Below are positions 14,071 to 26,818 of a stretch of DNA of 64,000 nt, in pieces. The notes under the pieces were generated by a model. The model saw only the letters and a list, made by a program, of their open reading frames with translations. It had not been told where the DNA came from and ran no database searches. The stretch's first letter is position 1; every line of letters begins with the position of its first letter. The DNA is from Chrysoperla carnea (Eukaryota > Arthropoda > Insecta > Neuroptera > Chrysopidae): positions 63,962,181 through 64,026,180 of the forward strand of contig NC_058340.1 of NCBI RefSeq assembly GCF_905475395.1, given 5' to 3'. The translations under genes were made by a program, and so were the position numbers.

Positions 14071-14529
14071 TATACGAAGTACAACAAGAAGAAAGATTAC
14101 AAATGGTAAATTATTGCTTTTATTGCACTTTTATTTCCCTGATTAATAAATATGGAAGTTTTTTTTTTTGAAAATTGGTATACACATTTTTTTTATTGAA
14201 TATTAAAGAAAAAAATACTTTTTTAAAATAAATATGTCGATTGATATTTTGCCAAGTTTTTCTAAAACAACATTCTTTGCAATTTCATTGAATAAATTCT
14301 CTTCATAATAAATTTTTATACATAAAATATATAATATTTATTTAATTTTCAGTTAAAACTATGTTAAAATATATTTATTTATTATTATTATTTTGTGTGT
14401 ACTTTTATAATGCCTTATGTAATAAACTATTTGATGTGAAATAACTCATATCACTTCCATGTTTACAAGTTAATTAAATTAGAAAAATTTTATTTTTCTA
14501 TCTAATTCTTTTAGATAAATCTAGTCTGT

Positions 14530-14890
14530 AATCCTACTTAATTTATGATCAAAATTAACCTAGCTATAATAGATTGCAAGAATTCCTGGTCTCGAAATTA
14601 AGCACATTAGTGACAACTAGCGAAAACTGGCATCGCAGCTGAAAAGAATGATTCAAAATTAGTGGGTTTCAAAAAAAATTCCATTAAATTCGGATCAAAT
14701 TTTCCTGTGCTATCAAAAAAATCGAATTTTTTTTACTTTACGAACTTTATGTAAATTAATGAGCGCCTTTTACATGATTCTTTGCTAACTTTTTGTTTTA
14801 CGTATAAAACATACGTTTTATTTTGCGGCTCTATTGCTTATACACCGGTGGCGGGAGCCTCCTTTACCACGCCATAGTTACGGACCTGAT
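14530..14890 (+). mobile_element. Partial copy of the 300-bp repeat element, right end
   Basis: It shares AATTAACCTAGCT, AGCTGAAAAGAATGA, AAATTAGTGGGTTTCAAAAA and TTTTCCTGTG with 29272-29972, and the same right end (GCCTCC, CACGCC, TAGTTACGGACCT). It is a shorter, diverged copy. Confidence 0.65.
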
Positions 14891-15017
14891 AATTTTAATA
14901 AGATTATTCTCTCCTAGAGAAGAAATCGAGGACTCCGTGGAATCGTAAAGCTCTTAATTTTGCCGCTCTGGGCATTTGTCCGGTTGCCGCCCCCTTAGAC
15001 CGGGCCCTGCTCTTCAT

Positions 15018-15519
15018 CACTCCATAGTATAAAACAAAGTCGCTTTCTCTGTCCCTATGTCCCTATGTCCCTTTGTATGCTTAAATCTTTGAAACTACGT
15101 AACGGATTTTGATGCGGTTTTTTTTAATAGATAGAGTGATTCAAGAGGAAGGTTTATATGTATAATAACATCCATTAAATAGTGAAGAAGTACTGCTATT
15201 TTTGAGGTTAATAGTTAAAAATGTAAAAAGTAAATAAGTAAAAATGTAGTGTATGAATTTAGATATTCCAAAGATAGCAGGAAATCTTCATGGTATAGGG
15301 AAAGGGGGATTGTTTTACTTCAAATTTAACGCGTGCGGGCCACGGGCAGTAATGAATAAATCAAAACTACTGGATCGATTTTAATCACATAGGCTATATA
15401 TTTTATACCCGTGCGAAGCCAGAGCGGGCCGCTATGTTTTTATATACAACGTTCACAGTTTTTCTGTAGTGTATTTAGTATCAGCATTGCACCCGTGCAA
15501 AGCTGGGGCGGGTCGCTAG
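15018..15519 (+). mobile_element. Helitron-like non-autonomous element (tentative)
   Basis: Begins near TCCATAGTAT with CCCTATGTCCCTATGTCC and ends CCCGTGCAAAGCTGGGGCGG followed by GTCGCTAG and a T. A near-copy of this ending (CCCGTGCGAAGCCAGAGCGG) lies at 15407. The TC start, GC-rich hairpin-like 3' end and terminal CTAG before T fit Helitrons; the family is recalled, not searched. No transposase frame. Confidence 0.5.
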
Positions 15520-16231
15520 TTTCATTATAAAAAAGTTAAACTGTTCTTTTTTTAATATTTTTCCGTGGGGTTTCGTACAATTCTCTGACCAGCGTAAAGG
15601 GGTGTAAAGATCACCATACATACAATGATTTGTGTATGTAGGCATATTTGAATAACTTGTCTAAGTATATAAACGTCGGAATTGGAAGAGTGTTAATAAA
15701 TAGCAATTCATGTACCATTGCAATATGGTGGACAAATCATAGTATGTACGATCAACTCAAATTTTTCTGGGCTGGAATCCAGGTTAGAGTTCGAAGAAAA
15801 ATAGATGATTTTAGTGTAGGTATAATATTATTTTTAGGAAACTTGTATACATCATGGTATTAAGATATATTAAATACTAGTGTAATATTATTCACCAATA
15901 AATTGTGAAAAGTAAATATTTATTTAACATATGCATAAATAATTATACATTTCTTTATTTTTATAAACTATGATTTGTAGTTATATAATATTCACATACA
16001 TCTAATTACACATTTAAGTTTGTACTTTATTATATTATTACTGTTAATTAAATGTGACGTTTACATAAATTTACTGATATCAATAATATATTATTGATTT
16101 TAACTTTTATTTTTATTTGTACAAAATTATAGAATAGAAGCTATTGTAAACGCGAGGGTGGTCAAAAAATATCAAAATTTTAGGTTTTATGTTTCAAAGT
16201 ACGTAGAGTTATCTAAGTTTTGATAGCCTAA

Positions 16232-16345
16232 TACAGGGTGTTCTATTATTGACTGCAGAACTATTACCTCCTGATAGAGCTAAGAAAAATAAGAAGAAAA
16301 TGTTCTTTTCCAAATTTGGATCTGAGGCCTAATTTACGAGATAAT
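16232..16345 (+). mobile_element. Mariner-like relic, copy 2
   Basis: Starts TACAGGGTGTTCTATTATTGA and contains AATTTGGATCTGAGGCCT, matching the inverted segment at 2815-2956. The right end was not found. Confidence 0.55.
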
Positions 16346-18059
16346 TATCCTACTCTTATTATAATCAATTAAAAAAATATACATTCCTCAAAATCAAATT
16401 CATCCAATAAAAACTTACTTAAACAGAGAGTGTGTTTTATCATAGTGGAAGGTGTCTCTAAATGTAAAATTATTACAACAACAAAAAACTCTATTTGGCT
16501 ACTTATATTATATTATTGTAAAAGCTAACCCATAAAAACCAAGTATTATTACACTCCTTTTCTTTGTAAATTAAGTTTTATGCGCAACATATCGTGCGAA
16601 TATCACATCTTAAGCATCTATTTGATTAAAACGGACCATAGTCCGTTTTAATCATTTTTACATTTTCAAGGTTTTTTATAGTACTTTAAAAAAGGTATGA
16701 TATACTTTTCAAAAAGGGTCATTTTTCAGTTATTTAACATTAAATACTACGAATTTCATTCGCCAATAGCTCGGAAAGCATTGACTTTTTGAAATATACT
16801 TTTTGCTTAGATTTCATCACTCTATTGATTCCCGTTTCAAAATTTAGAGGTTTTGTTTCTCCTCGTTTACTGAGTGTGATCTTATTTCAAAGAAGTACCT
16901 TTTGGTATGGTATAAACTTCTCAGCTCTCTTTCTTGCCCCTTTTTGCAAAGACCTGAAAAAATCTGAAAGTAACGGTGTCTTATGAGAGGAAAATATGAT
17001 ATGTCCATAGTGATGGACGTCTGCTGTTCACGAGTTTTTTTTTTTTTAATTTAAAATCTTAATGTTAAGAAGTTAAGAGTCCATCAAGAAAACAATAAAA
17101 ATTCCATCTGGTTGCCTAGATTAAATAAATTATATATTGAAATGCCTTAATTTAATCAAGTTCTTAAAAAAATAATAATAGATTAGCACAAATTTGTTTT
17201 ATTACCAAAAATAATAAATTTAATTTTAATATATTTTATAGATTAATATAAAAGACTTTATTTAGTTTGATTGAATTTATTTACATTTTATTAGATCCCC
17301 TAAATTTAATTTCTATTTAAACTATTAAAAAAAAAAAAAAAAAATTTCAATCAGATTGTGTGTTATGTTATTTAATTTCAAGTTAAACTTGAATTATAAA
17401 ATTTATTTTTTAAAGACCACACATATGATATTAATAGACACACTAAACTAACATTAAAAAAAACCCAACAAATGATTCAACAAAACTTTATTTTTAATAA
17501 TTTAATAGCTTATCCGTTTGATATATCTAAGCCCCCGCTTATTTTTGACTTGTTCAAAGTGAAAGTGGTATTGTAATCGTTAAAAAATTTAGTGATGACT
17601 TTGCAACCAGAAATTCCCATTTTAAGCATTCGCATATATGCAGGAAAATTACATACCTCTGTGTCACAAAAAATACACGTGTTATATCATGCTAATGCAT
17701 TGAATCACATGTAATGCTATAAAAATAACACTTAAAGTGGTTTAAGTTTTGCTTTGATTTTGATTTAAAAAATACTGACTTAAACGTATCTCTCGTTTAA
17801 TTCAAAATCCATTAGCCATAGAATGTATAAATTTTCGATTGAGATCCGTTCTATAATCTAGTAGTGTACCTCTTCTTTTAAGAGCACCAAAAAGGGGGGG
17901 AGGCACCATATTAAAAAACCAATATTATATTTATAAGTGTTTTAACGAATCTGATATCGCGGCCGGCTGTGAAGATCGTTTCTAGAAATAATTAAGTCTG
18001 ACATCTAAGCTCACTGTGCGAATAGAACATAGTTTTCATGGAAAAGACATATATGAAAA

Positions 18060-18260
18060 TGTGTTGTTTTGAGTGCCGTATAAATAGCACATCAATTCTC
18101 TATGGACAGTCATTGTGAACGGATACTATTACAGTGCAGTGCTAAAAATAATTGTTGAATTATTATATTTGGAAATCAATATGGTAAATTAATTTTGTAT
18201 GGCATAAGTATCTTTGCATTAAACATTAAAATATGTCAAAGTTTTCAAAAATTTATCTAG
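18060..18260 (+). repeat. Dispersed 200-bp repeat, copy 2
   Basis: Direct-orientation partner of 8800-9010, matching over about 170 bases with scattered changes. Confidence 0.65.
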
Positions 18261-19100
18261 TGGGGGTTTTATTGTATCGATTTTACGGGGAGAGAAGTAG
18301 AACGTTACAGTACAATAAGTATAAACCATTAGAAACTAATAATGACTCCATGCTACATTTGAAGTATACTACCTTCTGAGAAACTGAAAATTTGTGAAAT
18401 TGTTTGAGATGGTATCTAGATATCAAGATGATAATTTTTTCTAGTTACGATCCGATTATTTTAAGAGGAGACATTTTCCTGTCCCCTACTAAAAGGTTAC
18501 GAGATCGATATGCTATTAAATATGCATCCTATATCCATCGAAACGCGACACTTCGTACTTTGTTATAGAAGTGGAGTTATTTTTCCTGTGACTCGACACA
18601 ATACTTTATTTTTAAAAATAAAGTAAAGTAATAATAATAATATTAAATATTGGTATGTCAAGATTCATTTATATAAAATAAATAAAAAGTAATTTAAAAA
18701 AATATTTGTATAATGTATTATTTAGTTATTAGTTAACACATTATTTTTAATCAATAATAAAATGTTTAATTTTTTTTTAAACTTTGTTGGACACATGACA
18801 TTTAACTTGGGTGTAGAAAAGTGTCAACGTCAAACGTAGCAAACTTACCAACTAAAAACTTTTTTATTTGTAAAAATATTTCGGTTTTTGGATTTTGTAT
18901 GATAATATGGCCCCAAAAGTCACAAAAATCAAATTAATTTATCTATTAAACAATCGGAACGCTTCATGTCCTCCACATGCCTAATTAATTTTCGATTCAT
19001 GATTGATATTAAGCAAGTTTTAACAAATAGTCGGGTATGAGTGACTCATAAATAAAATTATTTTCTACTTTTTAGTACAATTAAAACTTGTTCCATAATA

Positions 19101-19743
19101 AAAAAAACTTTTAACAAAAAGAAAACCGACTTCAAAAGAAAAACTTTTCCAAAACAAATTAAAATGAACTAAAAAGTAAAAAAATAACGATAATATAATG
19201 TAGTTAAAATTATTGTTATTTTTGGAGTCGGTGTCAGCCAAGGAAACAACTCTGACAGAACAGTTTGCTACATTAGCTTGGCTGACACCGACTCCAAAAA
19301 TAACAATAATCTTAACTACATTATATTATCGTTATTTTTTTACTTTTTAGTGCATTTTAATTTGTTTTGGAAAAGTTTTTCTTTTGAAGTCGGTTTTCTT
19401 TTTGTTAAAAGTTTTTTTTATTTTGTGATTTTTAGTGAACCTGATATGCACTAACTAATTTATCACTAAGAAAAGAATCATCGAAATCGGTTGGCGTGAT
19501 TTTGAGTTATTCGTCCTCTTGTCGTGCATACTTAATGCAAATTTAAGATTTTTATGATTTTCTCATGGATGCCGTTATCAGAACTCGATCAAAATGAAAT
19601 GGGGCCACACGGGAAGCACTAGCTTTCAAATAGATAAACAATCATCAAAATCGGTTCACCCAGTCAAAAGTTCTGAGGTAACAAAAAAAAAAAAATACAG
19701 TCGAATTGATAACCTCCTCCTTTTTTGAAGTCGGTTAAAAAGT
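19101..19743 (+). mobile_element. Hairpin (foldback) element, copy B
   Basis: The best-preserved copy. The left arm (from AAAACCGACTTCAAAAG to GGAGTCGGTGTCAGCCAAG) and the right arm (CTTGGCTGACACCGACTCC to GAAGTCGGTTTTC) are nearly perfect complements of about 130 bases around a 40-base centre. A 340-base tail follows and ends GAAGTCGGTTAAAAAG. The motif ACCGACTTC/GAAGTCGGT therefore marks both the hairpin ends and the outer end. Confidence 0.85.
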
Positions 19744-20685
19744 ATTTTGTATTAAAATTTTTTATTTAACACTAAAAAAAATGTCTATATATTAAATATG
19801 GTGGAAGTGATGGGAAAAACACCACAACCTTTCAACTTACCTTTTTTCCTGCATGCAAAATTTCAACTTAATCGGAAACCGAGAAGTGGATCAAATTTGA
19901 CTTGCAAGATTTGATTATAGACAGACAACTGGGCAGGTGAAACTAAATAAAAGCTTGTAAAATAGTTAATTTGAAGTAAAAAAACAAATTTTATGCATCA
20001 TGCAGATTAATTAGTTTGAAATACATTTCGTTTAAGTAATATTTTAATAATAATTGAAAGTTCGATAAATTTAAACTAATTAAAAATGAATGTCAATGGA
20101 TTAAATTAAAAAAAGAAATAAAAAACTCAATGTATATTTTTTTATGCATTAAATAATAAAAACACTACTCCACTACTAAGGTATATTATTTTATAATTTA
20201 TAGGTATCTACTTACTATATAGGTATTATAGTTAAGATTTCTATATAATAACAAATAAATTTAGCCATTGGCTGTAATTTATATTAAATTTCTATATCAA
20301 ATATATAATATTGATCATATATTAAGATAAATATATAATTTTAACATTATCACATAATATCGAATATTTTATCACATAAACCAATCACAAATATCTTCAA
20401 GACATATTCATTATTAATTTTGTAACAAATGACGCTTGTTTGTTTTCACATTATTAAAAGGTGTTCTTTTTACTCCGCTATTAACACACAGACTATTTTA
20501 TACTGTTTATATTGGATGTCACAAAAGAAACGGTACGACTCTATCATCAAAAACAAAAGTTTTATGAAAATGATGTAGCAATATCAAAAGACCATGACTA
20601 TATGACCAAGACCTCATCGCGCATTCGGTGGATTGGGGTTAGGCAAAAAACAAATGTTTGACATCGACCAATCGACACTTTTTTA

Positions 20686-20975
20686 TACAGTGGAACCTCG
20701 ATAACTCGATCCTCAATGAAAATGCAAAAAATTTCGACTTAGAGAGGCGAGATTATATTTTGCTACGACTTATGGAGGTCTGCTTTTTGAAGTTCGAGTT
20801 ACGAAGTAAAAACATATACTATCAATACTTCACAGGAAAATAACATTTTGTTCGAGTTACAAAGTTTAAAAAATTCGAGCTACCACGTATTTAGGGGTTC
20901 AGCGGAAGGAAATGGCATTTTTTTTCCGATTAACTGAGGATTAAGACGACGCTCGAGTTATCGAGGTTCCAATTT
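20686..20975. mobile_element. Pogo-like MITE
   Basis: Left end TACAGTGGAACCTCGATAAC and TCGA; right end TCGAGTTATCGAGGTTCCA followed by a decayed AATTTAG in place of CTGTA. The inverted ends of about 22 bases carry the GAACCTCG core typical of pogo/Tigger elements. About 290 bp, no transposase. Confidence 0.75.
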
Positions 20976-21748
20976 AGTTTATTATTTTAACATATTGCTC
21001 AATGAAGACGTGGGCTTGTGATCATGGTGTCCACTTCTCATGCGGAAAGTCGTTACAGCATAATCAGCCACGTGAATCCATTTTTAAATGAGAATACAAA
21101 AATTATAGCGAAAAGTGCATTGTTCCTACTGAGTGTCCCACGACATTTCTTACATCTCCTGCTTCTTTTTTGTTATTTTTACTATACATTTTTCTAAAAA
21201 TAATCAGAATCTTATGAAACTCTGCCAAGATATCTATTATGGCTGTTTGGGCAAAAATATCTGATTCTATAAAAAATATTCTATACAAATTTGAGTCGAT
21301 CGCACGAATACGCCACCAAAGAGTTTTTTTTTTATCTTGAATTATTTTCCTTAAATAAAATTTATTTCTGAAAAGTTATTTATCCGTTGCGTTACTTATG
21401 TTACTCCCTGTTTAATATAAATGTAGATTTATCAATAAGTGTTTTATGTTCTCAATTTTAAACTTTAATTCTGAAAAACTGTTCACTTCGAAGGAAAAAT
21501 AGTTTCTAGTAATATTACATATTCGTTTTTATATATAAATCATTTATCAATTCAAAAAAAGTAAATACATTCAGTTCAAATTGAGGCTTTAAACTTTTGC
21601 GAATTTCCGAAGAAAATAGAGCTATTTGTTTTGTATTGATGATGGATTTTGAAAAAATTTCTTCAAATGTTCATCGATCCTACCTAATAGAAATCAAAAT
21701 TGACCATCGTTAAAATATTTTTGTATGTGTTATTTTTTCAATATTTTA

Positions 21749-22630
21749 GGAAATTCGTTTAGCTAACGCAGCTCCTGCGTTAGGAATTTTTTTTTTTAAT
21801 TTAATTAAATCAGATTTTTTTAATTCGCGGTTTGAAAGTGATTACATATCAGCAGGAAATCTTTATAGAAAACGATAAAAACAAGTTTAGATTCAAAATT
21901 TATAGAAAGAAAAACTTCTTCGACGTATTTTATTTAAATAATTAGGTACCAGTTTTGCTTACATCATAAAATTTTAATACAATGACCCTATCTTTACACA
22001 CACGTGTAAAAATAATTCGAAGAAAAAAATTAAACACTGCGACCGCTAACCAATTAACACATTCTTTCAAATTAAAATTAGATCGTATAAAAAATAAAAT
22101 TATTGCATAAAAATTTTTTTTAAATATTATAAGAAAATTACATATTTCATTGATTATATACGACATGTTGATATTAAAAACTAGTAATTATAGTGTTGAT
22201 TAGTGTAGCTACCTCTTAGAATCTTATAAAGATTATTTAATTTTGTAGTCAGGATGCATTTTGATTAAAAATTAAAAGCTAACAAGATATCTTAATTTTA
22301 TGTAAATAAAAAATACACTTAAAATGTTTATTAATGCAACACGGTTATTAAAATTTTACAATTGGAAAGCTATTCATGTCACTTTGGTTTTTTACCACGC
22401 TTTTATTAACTTGGTATGTATCTATTTAACGGATTCTTTGAATGTGATTTTCAAACACGTCGGGACCGATGTCAATACAATAATTTAATAAGTTTGTCCA
22501 ATTATTCTGATCAGTCTCTTAAACTAAAAAGTAGAAAATAAGTAATAGTTTAAAAAAACTAAAAAATTTCTTTAAGTTCAAAAAAAATTAATTGGTAGAG
22601 CAGGAGCTGCGTTAGCTAAGGGAATTCCCT
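21749..22630. mobile_element. 880-bp element with long inverted ends
   Basis: Left GGAAATTCGTTTAGCTAACG then CAGCTCCTGC; right GCAGGAGCTGCGTTAGCTAA then GGGAATTCC. The ends are inverted copies of about 30 bases. The interior has no transposase-like frame. Target duplication and superfamily not determined. Confidence 0.7.
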
Positions 22631-23060
22631 CATAGATTAAAAAAATGACACATTTTTCTTAAAATCGAATATTGCATTTTTAATTTTTCAAGAATTTTTA
22701 TTTCGAAAACTAAGCGTCTATAGAAAAAAATCTTAATTAAAAATTACAAAAAAAGTTTTTAATTTGAGAGGATTACTAAGAAGTTGATACCATATAAAAT
22801 CCAAAAAAAAAAACTCGCCCTTATTCATTGAATTTTCATCCGCGAATCAACTCTACTGTTCTGTTTGTTCACCGATTTCTACGCCAATTGTGATCAGATT
22901 TTGAATTTTTTTTGTTTGTTTCAAAGGATATAAACACTCACTAAAAAGTATCTTTTTTGGTTCTTTGTGAGCGAATTTCTGTTAAGAATTTTTCATTCTC
23001 TTTTTTCCAAAAGTTGCGCAAAGGAAAAGAAACTCATTGAAAGAATTACATTATATAAAT

Positions 23061-23133
23061 ATTCACCCCGGCGGGAATCGAATCCACGTCCCCTGATATT
23101 CTATGAAAAGGCTCTAACCATCTGAATCTTATA
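23061..23133 (-). pseudogene. tRNA-like remnant
   Basis: The minus strand holds a good B box and T-arm (GTGGATTCGATTCCCGC) followed by CGGGGTGA, and a partial D-arm (GATGGTTAGAGCC), but the anticodon arm has poor pairing. A decayed tRNA gene or a tRNA-derived SINE head. Confidence 0.5.
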
Positions 23134-23625
23134 GTCATATTTTTTTTGAGGTATTTAAGCCAAACGGATATAAGTGTTTTTCGTTTTTCCTTATCAAATT
23201 TCGAATTTTCATAATTTCATAATTTCATTCCTAATTTATATATAAAGAATTGTGACCCAATGTCATAAATGCATTATAATTTAATTTATTTTTATTTTAT
23301 TGAAAAAAAACTAAAAAGAAATATTTTTACTTAAGTAAAAATAATGAATAATTTCATTTCAATTAGTTTTTATCTTTGAAATGGAATATAAATGAAAACC
23401 ATTAATTTGAAAAGAAAAAAAAAATCGGTCAAGTATGAATCCACATGGTTCTTACACTAAAATATTATACACACTAGAATATTGATAATTTAATCAATGA
23501 ATTCGATTTCTAGTTAAATATGTAATTGCCGATTAATGTTAATGATTTTATAAATTTCTCAGAAAAATCCCTCACGAAAAAACACAGTATTAAAAAAAGC
23601 CCTACTTAAATACTTTTGTAGTGCT

Positions 23626-23943
23626 CAGTGCTGGATTACCCATTAGGCCGGACTAGGCCATGGCCTAGGGCCCCCGACGGGCAAAGGCCCCCACGAAAAT
23701 CTGATATGATTATTTTTGAACAAAAATTTTCAATTTCAAGTTATTTAACAGAAAAAATTACATTATAATTTAACAGAAAAAATTATTTTGTTCATTTTAT
23801 TTCGTTTATAACCTTGGAATGATATGAATAGGCTGTACGAATGCTATGAATACACAAATAACGATTAATTTTACAATTATTAAAAAAGGGAGTCCCCAAA
23901 ATTTTATTGGCCTAGGGCCCCCGATGGGCTTAATCCGGCACTG
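23626..23943. mobile_element. hAT-type MITE with 8-bp target duplication
   Basis: 318 bp, starting CAGTGCTGGATTA and ending TAATCCGGCACTG. It is flanked by GTAGTGCT (23618-23625) and GTAGTACT (23944-23951), an 8-bp duplication with one change. Both halves contain GGCCTAGGGCCCCCGA in inverse-compatible positions. Much more GC-rich at its ends than the surroundings. Confidence 0.88.
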
Positions 23944-24915
23944 GTAGTACTTATTTAAGTTTTTATTTGAAAATTTGAAATAGCCTTCAATGATAAATTT
24001 TTGTTTTATTTAATTTTGCAAATATACCTCTTGATACCTTTCGAAATACTTATGATAATTGTTTATTTAAAAGAAAAATTTAACTTTGATTATTATAAAA
24101 AATTTAAATAAAAAATACTTTTTAGGTACAAGCTTTTTTTGTACTAAAAAGTAGAAAATAATTTTTCTTATCAGTCACTCATACAGGACTATTTGTATAA
24201 GCTGGATTTAAAATATCAAAGATAATTCGAAAGATAAGATAAGATATTAGTTTCATCTCTAGTAATTATACATATTTGTGGAAGTCCTAAGAATTACTCC
24301 AAAACCTACCGTGAATTGAATTTCTGAGAAAATGGTGTACATACAAACAGGTGTTGGTTTTTCAATACGTATCTAAAAAAACAAATAATAGAAATAAATC
24401 AAATGAATAGAACAAAATGAAATTAGTTAAAAGATTTTTTATTACATTGTTTATAAGATAAGTAAGCAGAAGACTAAATTAAAAATAGTAATGAAAAAAA
24501 AAAAAAAACAACAACAACAAAAACATATTATAGGTACCTCCTAAATTTGAATACCTTTTTTAATTTACATAAAACCCAGAAGTAACAATAGATTAAAAAA
24601 CAGAACATATAATATTTTTATCAATATTAAAATAATATTTGAACACAAATATGAAACATTGATGACGTAATTATAAGAGAGAGTAAAAGAGATGAAAATA
24701 TCTGCAAAAAATTGCAAAAATTCTCTACGAAATGAATTAATTTAATGGCTAACACTTGTGACAATTTTACAACCTTCAGGATTAGGTGAAAAAAACCTTC
24801 AAAAATTATTGAAATATTGAATTATATATTGACAATAGATTAATGATGGATTTTTTTCTTGTTATTCAAAATGTGAATAATTGAGATTATTCAATTATTT
24901 TCAACATTAACTTAA

Positions 24916-25415
24916 GGTAGTACCAGCATGAAATCACTTTTCGACAGATTTGGCCGAATTTTTTTTCTCGGGTTTATAATAGCTTTATTTATGAATTCCT
25001 AAAATTTCATAATTTTTGACCGTTTAGATCGCGAGATATTTAAAGACAAAGTTCGCGATTTTGAGGGTCATGTCCTATTTAAAGCATGTAAAATGTCCGG
25101 TCTCTCCAACTATTTTTTATGATATTATTATATATTGAAGAAAAAGTAGAAAAGAATGTTTATACAATAAAATTCTAAAAAAAAAATTTAGAAATTAATT
25201 TTCACTTTCGAGATATTAATTTTGACGTAAATTGATCGAAATTGGGACGTTGGCATAATTATTTCCCATTTTAAACGGTCAAAATTTCTGAAACTTTGGG
25301 AATTAATAGTAAGCATTATTAAATTCTTAAATTTAATTTTTCGTTAAATTCTGTCGAAAAAAAAATTGTACCATTGCTTTAACATAGAAACTGCAAATAC
25401 CATGCTGGAACTACG
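24916..25415. mobile_element. TTAA-flanked MITE (piggyBac-type target)
   Basis: 500 bp between TTAA at 24912-24915 and 25416-25419. The inverted ends GGTAGTACCAGCATG and CATGCTGGAACTACG match at 13 of 15 positions. The subterminal parts also pair (CGACAGATTT and AATTCTGTCG). No coding frame. Confidence 0.75.
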
Positions 25416-25744
25416 TTAAGATAATTTTCCAATTTTACTTCTAATTTTTGGAAAAACTTTTAATGATTATTGTAAAAAGTTTTGGTTTATTGCACGGTAC
25501 ATACATATAAACCAAATACATGCTTTGTAGTCAGGTAATGAGTTATTTTTAGCTTTACAACAAATTCGAAACACCACGCAACTACAAAAATATATAATAT
25601 ATTGTGTGCAAGTTCTGCTTACAAATTTGATAATATAGATATTTCTCTTCAATCATTAATATTCTAGCTATAGTCGTCTCTGTTCATCAAATGATGGATT
25701 TTCGATGAACTCATAATTAAATTAAAATTTTGTTTTTATATCAT

Positions 25745-26232
25745 CGACAACCTTATATTTTTATGGTATTATTATAAACTACAAGATTGTCTAAATATTT
25801 TAGATAGTTTTTTATCACACTCTCTAGATTTTTTTATATAGAAATATCCAATTGAAAAGGATAACCTATATGATTCATCATTTTTCAGCCAACTTTGAAC
25901 GATAAAATGATAAAAAGCCCGATGACCTGGGAATTTTTTGTGATTTTTGGAAACTTTGTTAATCAATAGATTCGTTTTAAGGAGATATCCAAGGATTGAA
26001 TAATACTAGGGATTTCAATAAAACTATATAAATACACTTTCTGATTGACAAAATTTCCAAAAATCACAAAAAATTCCTAGGTCATCGGGCTTTTTATTAT
26101 TATTTTATCGTACAAAGTTGGCTGAAAAAATAATGAACCATATAGGTTATCCTTTTCGATTGGATATTTCTATATCAAAAAATCTACAGAGTGTGATAAA
26201 AAATTATCTAAAATATTTAGAAAATCTTGTAT
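25745..26232. repeat. Palindromic pair of the dispersed repeat
   Basis: Two copies face each other: minus-oriented 25745-25966 and plus-oriented 25978-26232. Long stretches pair (e.g. the AAAGTTGGCTGAAAAA region and its complement near 25890). The arms are about 200 bases, each with scattered mismatches. Such a unit could fold as a long hairpin if transcribed. Confidence 0.75.
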
Positions 26233-26740
26233 CAACTATGAAAAGTGGCGCCTAGAATATTTCCTCTGTTTAGAATATTGTTTGAATATCTATTGATGTA
26301 AACAATCTCATAATTATTTTAATTAAAAAATTATTTCATTAGCTAAATCGTCGCTATAAAACCACATACGTTGTAAAAAATAAAAACATTTTTAAAGTGT
26401 CTCAATAAATAATTAAAAAAATTAAATAAATTATTTTTTATAATAATTTTTTCTCATCTTAATATTTTTAAAACACAAAATAATAATAAAATAATGTTTG
26501 ATATTAATAATATCAAACGACAAACTTACATTAAGTATGTCTGCAATAATACAACAGCTAATGATATGCATAAAATTTATTTAAATCATCAAACTGGTTA
26601 AAATATACATAATATTTAACAAAATATAAAGAAGAAAGAAAAAAAAGTTTTTAAAACCATTTATTTAAGTGCAACACAAAAAATTTTATTTAATAAAATA
26701 AAGTGTTTTATAAATATCTTTCGCTCTCTGGATGTGTGAT

Positions 26741-26818
26741 ATGAAGATACGTCGTCAACTCAAAATGCAGAAGAACAACTTGAAGTCGACATTATCATTT
26801 TTATTATTGTGTCTTATG
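26741..26818 (+). CDS. Signal-peptide exon of the ADAMTS-like gene
   Basis: Twenty-six codons starting at ATG 26741 (or 29 from ATG 26732; an in-frame stop lies 18 bases further up) and ending at a GTATGC donor in phase 0. The peptide has a lysine/arginine-rich start followed by LSFLLLCLM. The next coding exon begins at 32321 in phase 0 with AVGPNG, giving a plausible cleavage area. Phase and peptide character are seen; the join across the 5,502-bp intron is inferred. Confidence 0.65.

Larger units (their letters stand above)
15520..19100. other. Gene-free region
   Basis: Holds the mariner-like relic at 16232 and the dispersed repeat at 18060-18260. Small open frames at 15648 and 16789 have no domain and no splice context. 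Confidence 0.5.

Noticed and set aside
21942-22166. 74-codon minus-strand frame inside the 880-bp TIR element
   Set aside because: Too short and without any transposase motif.
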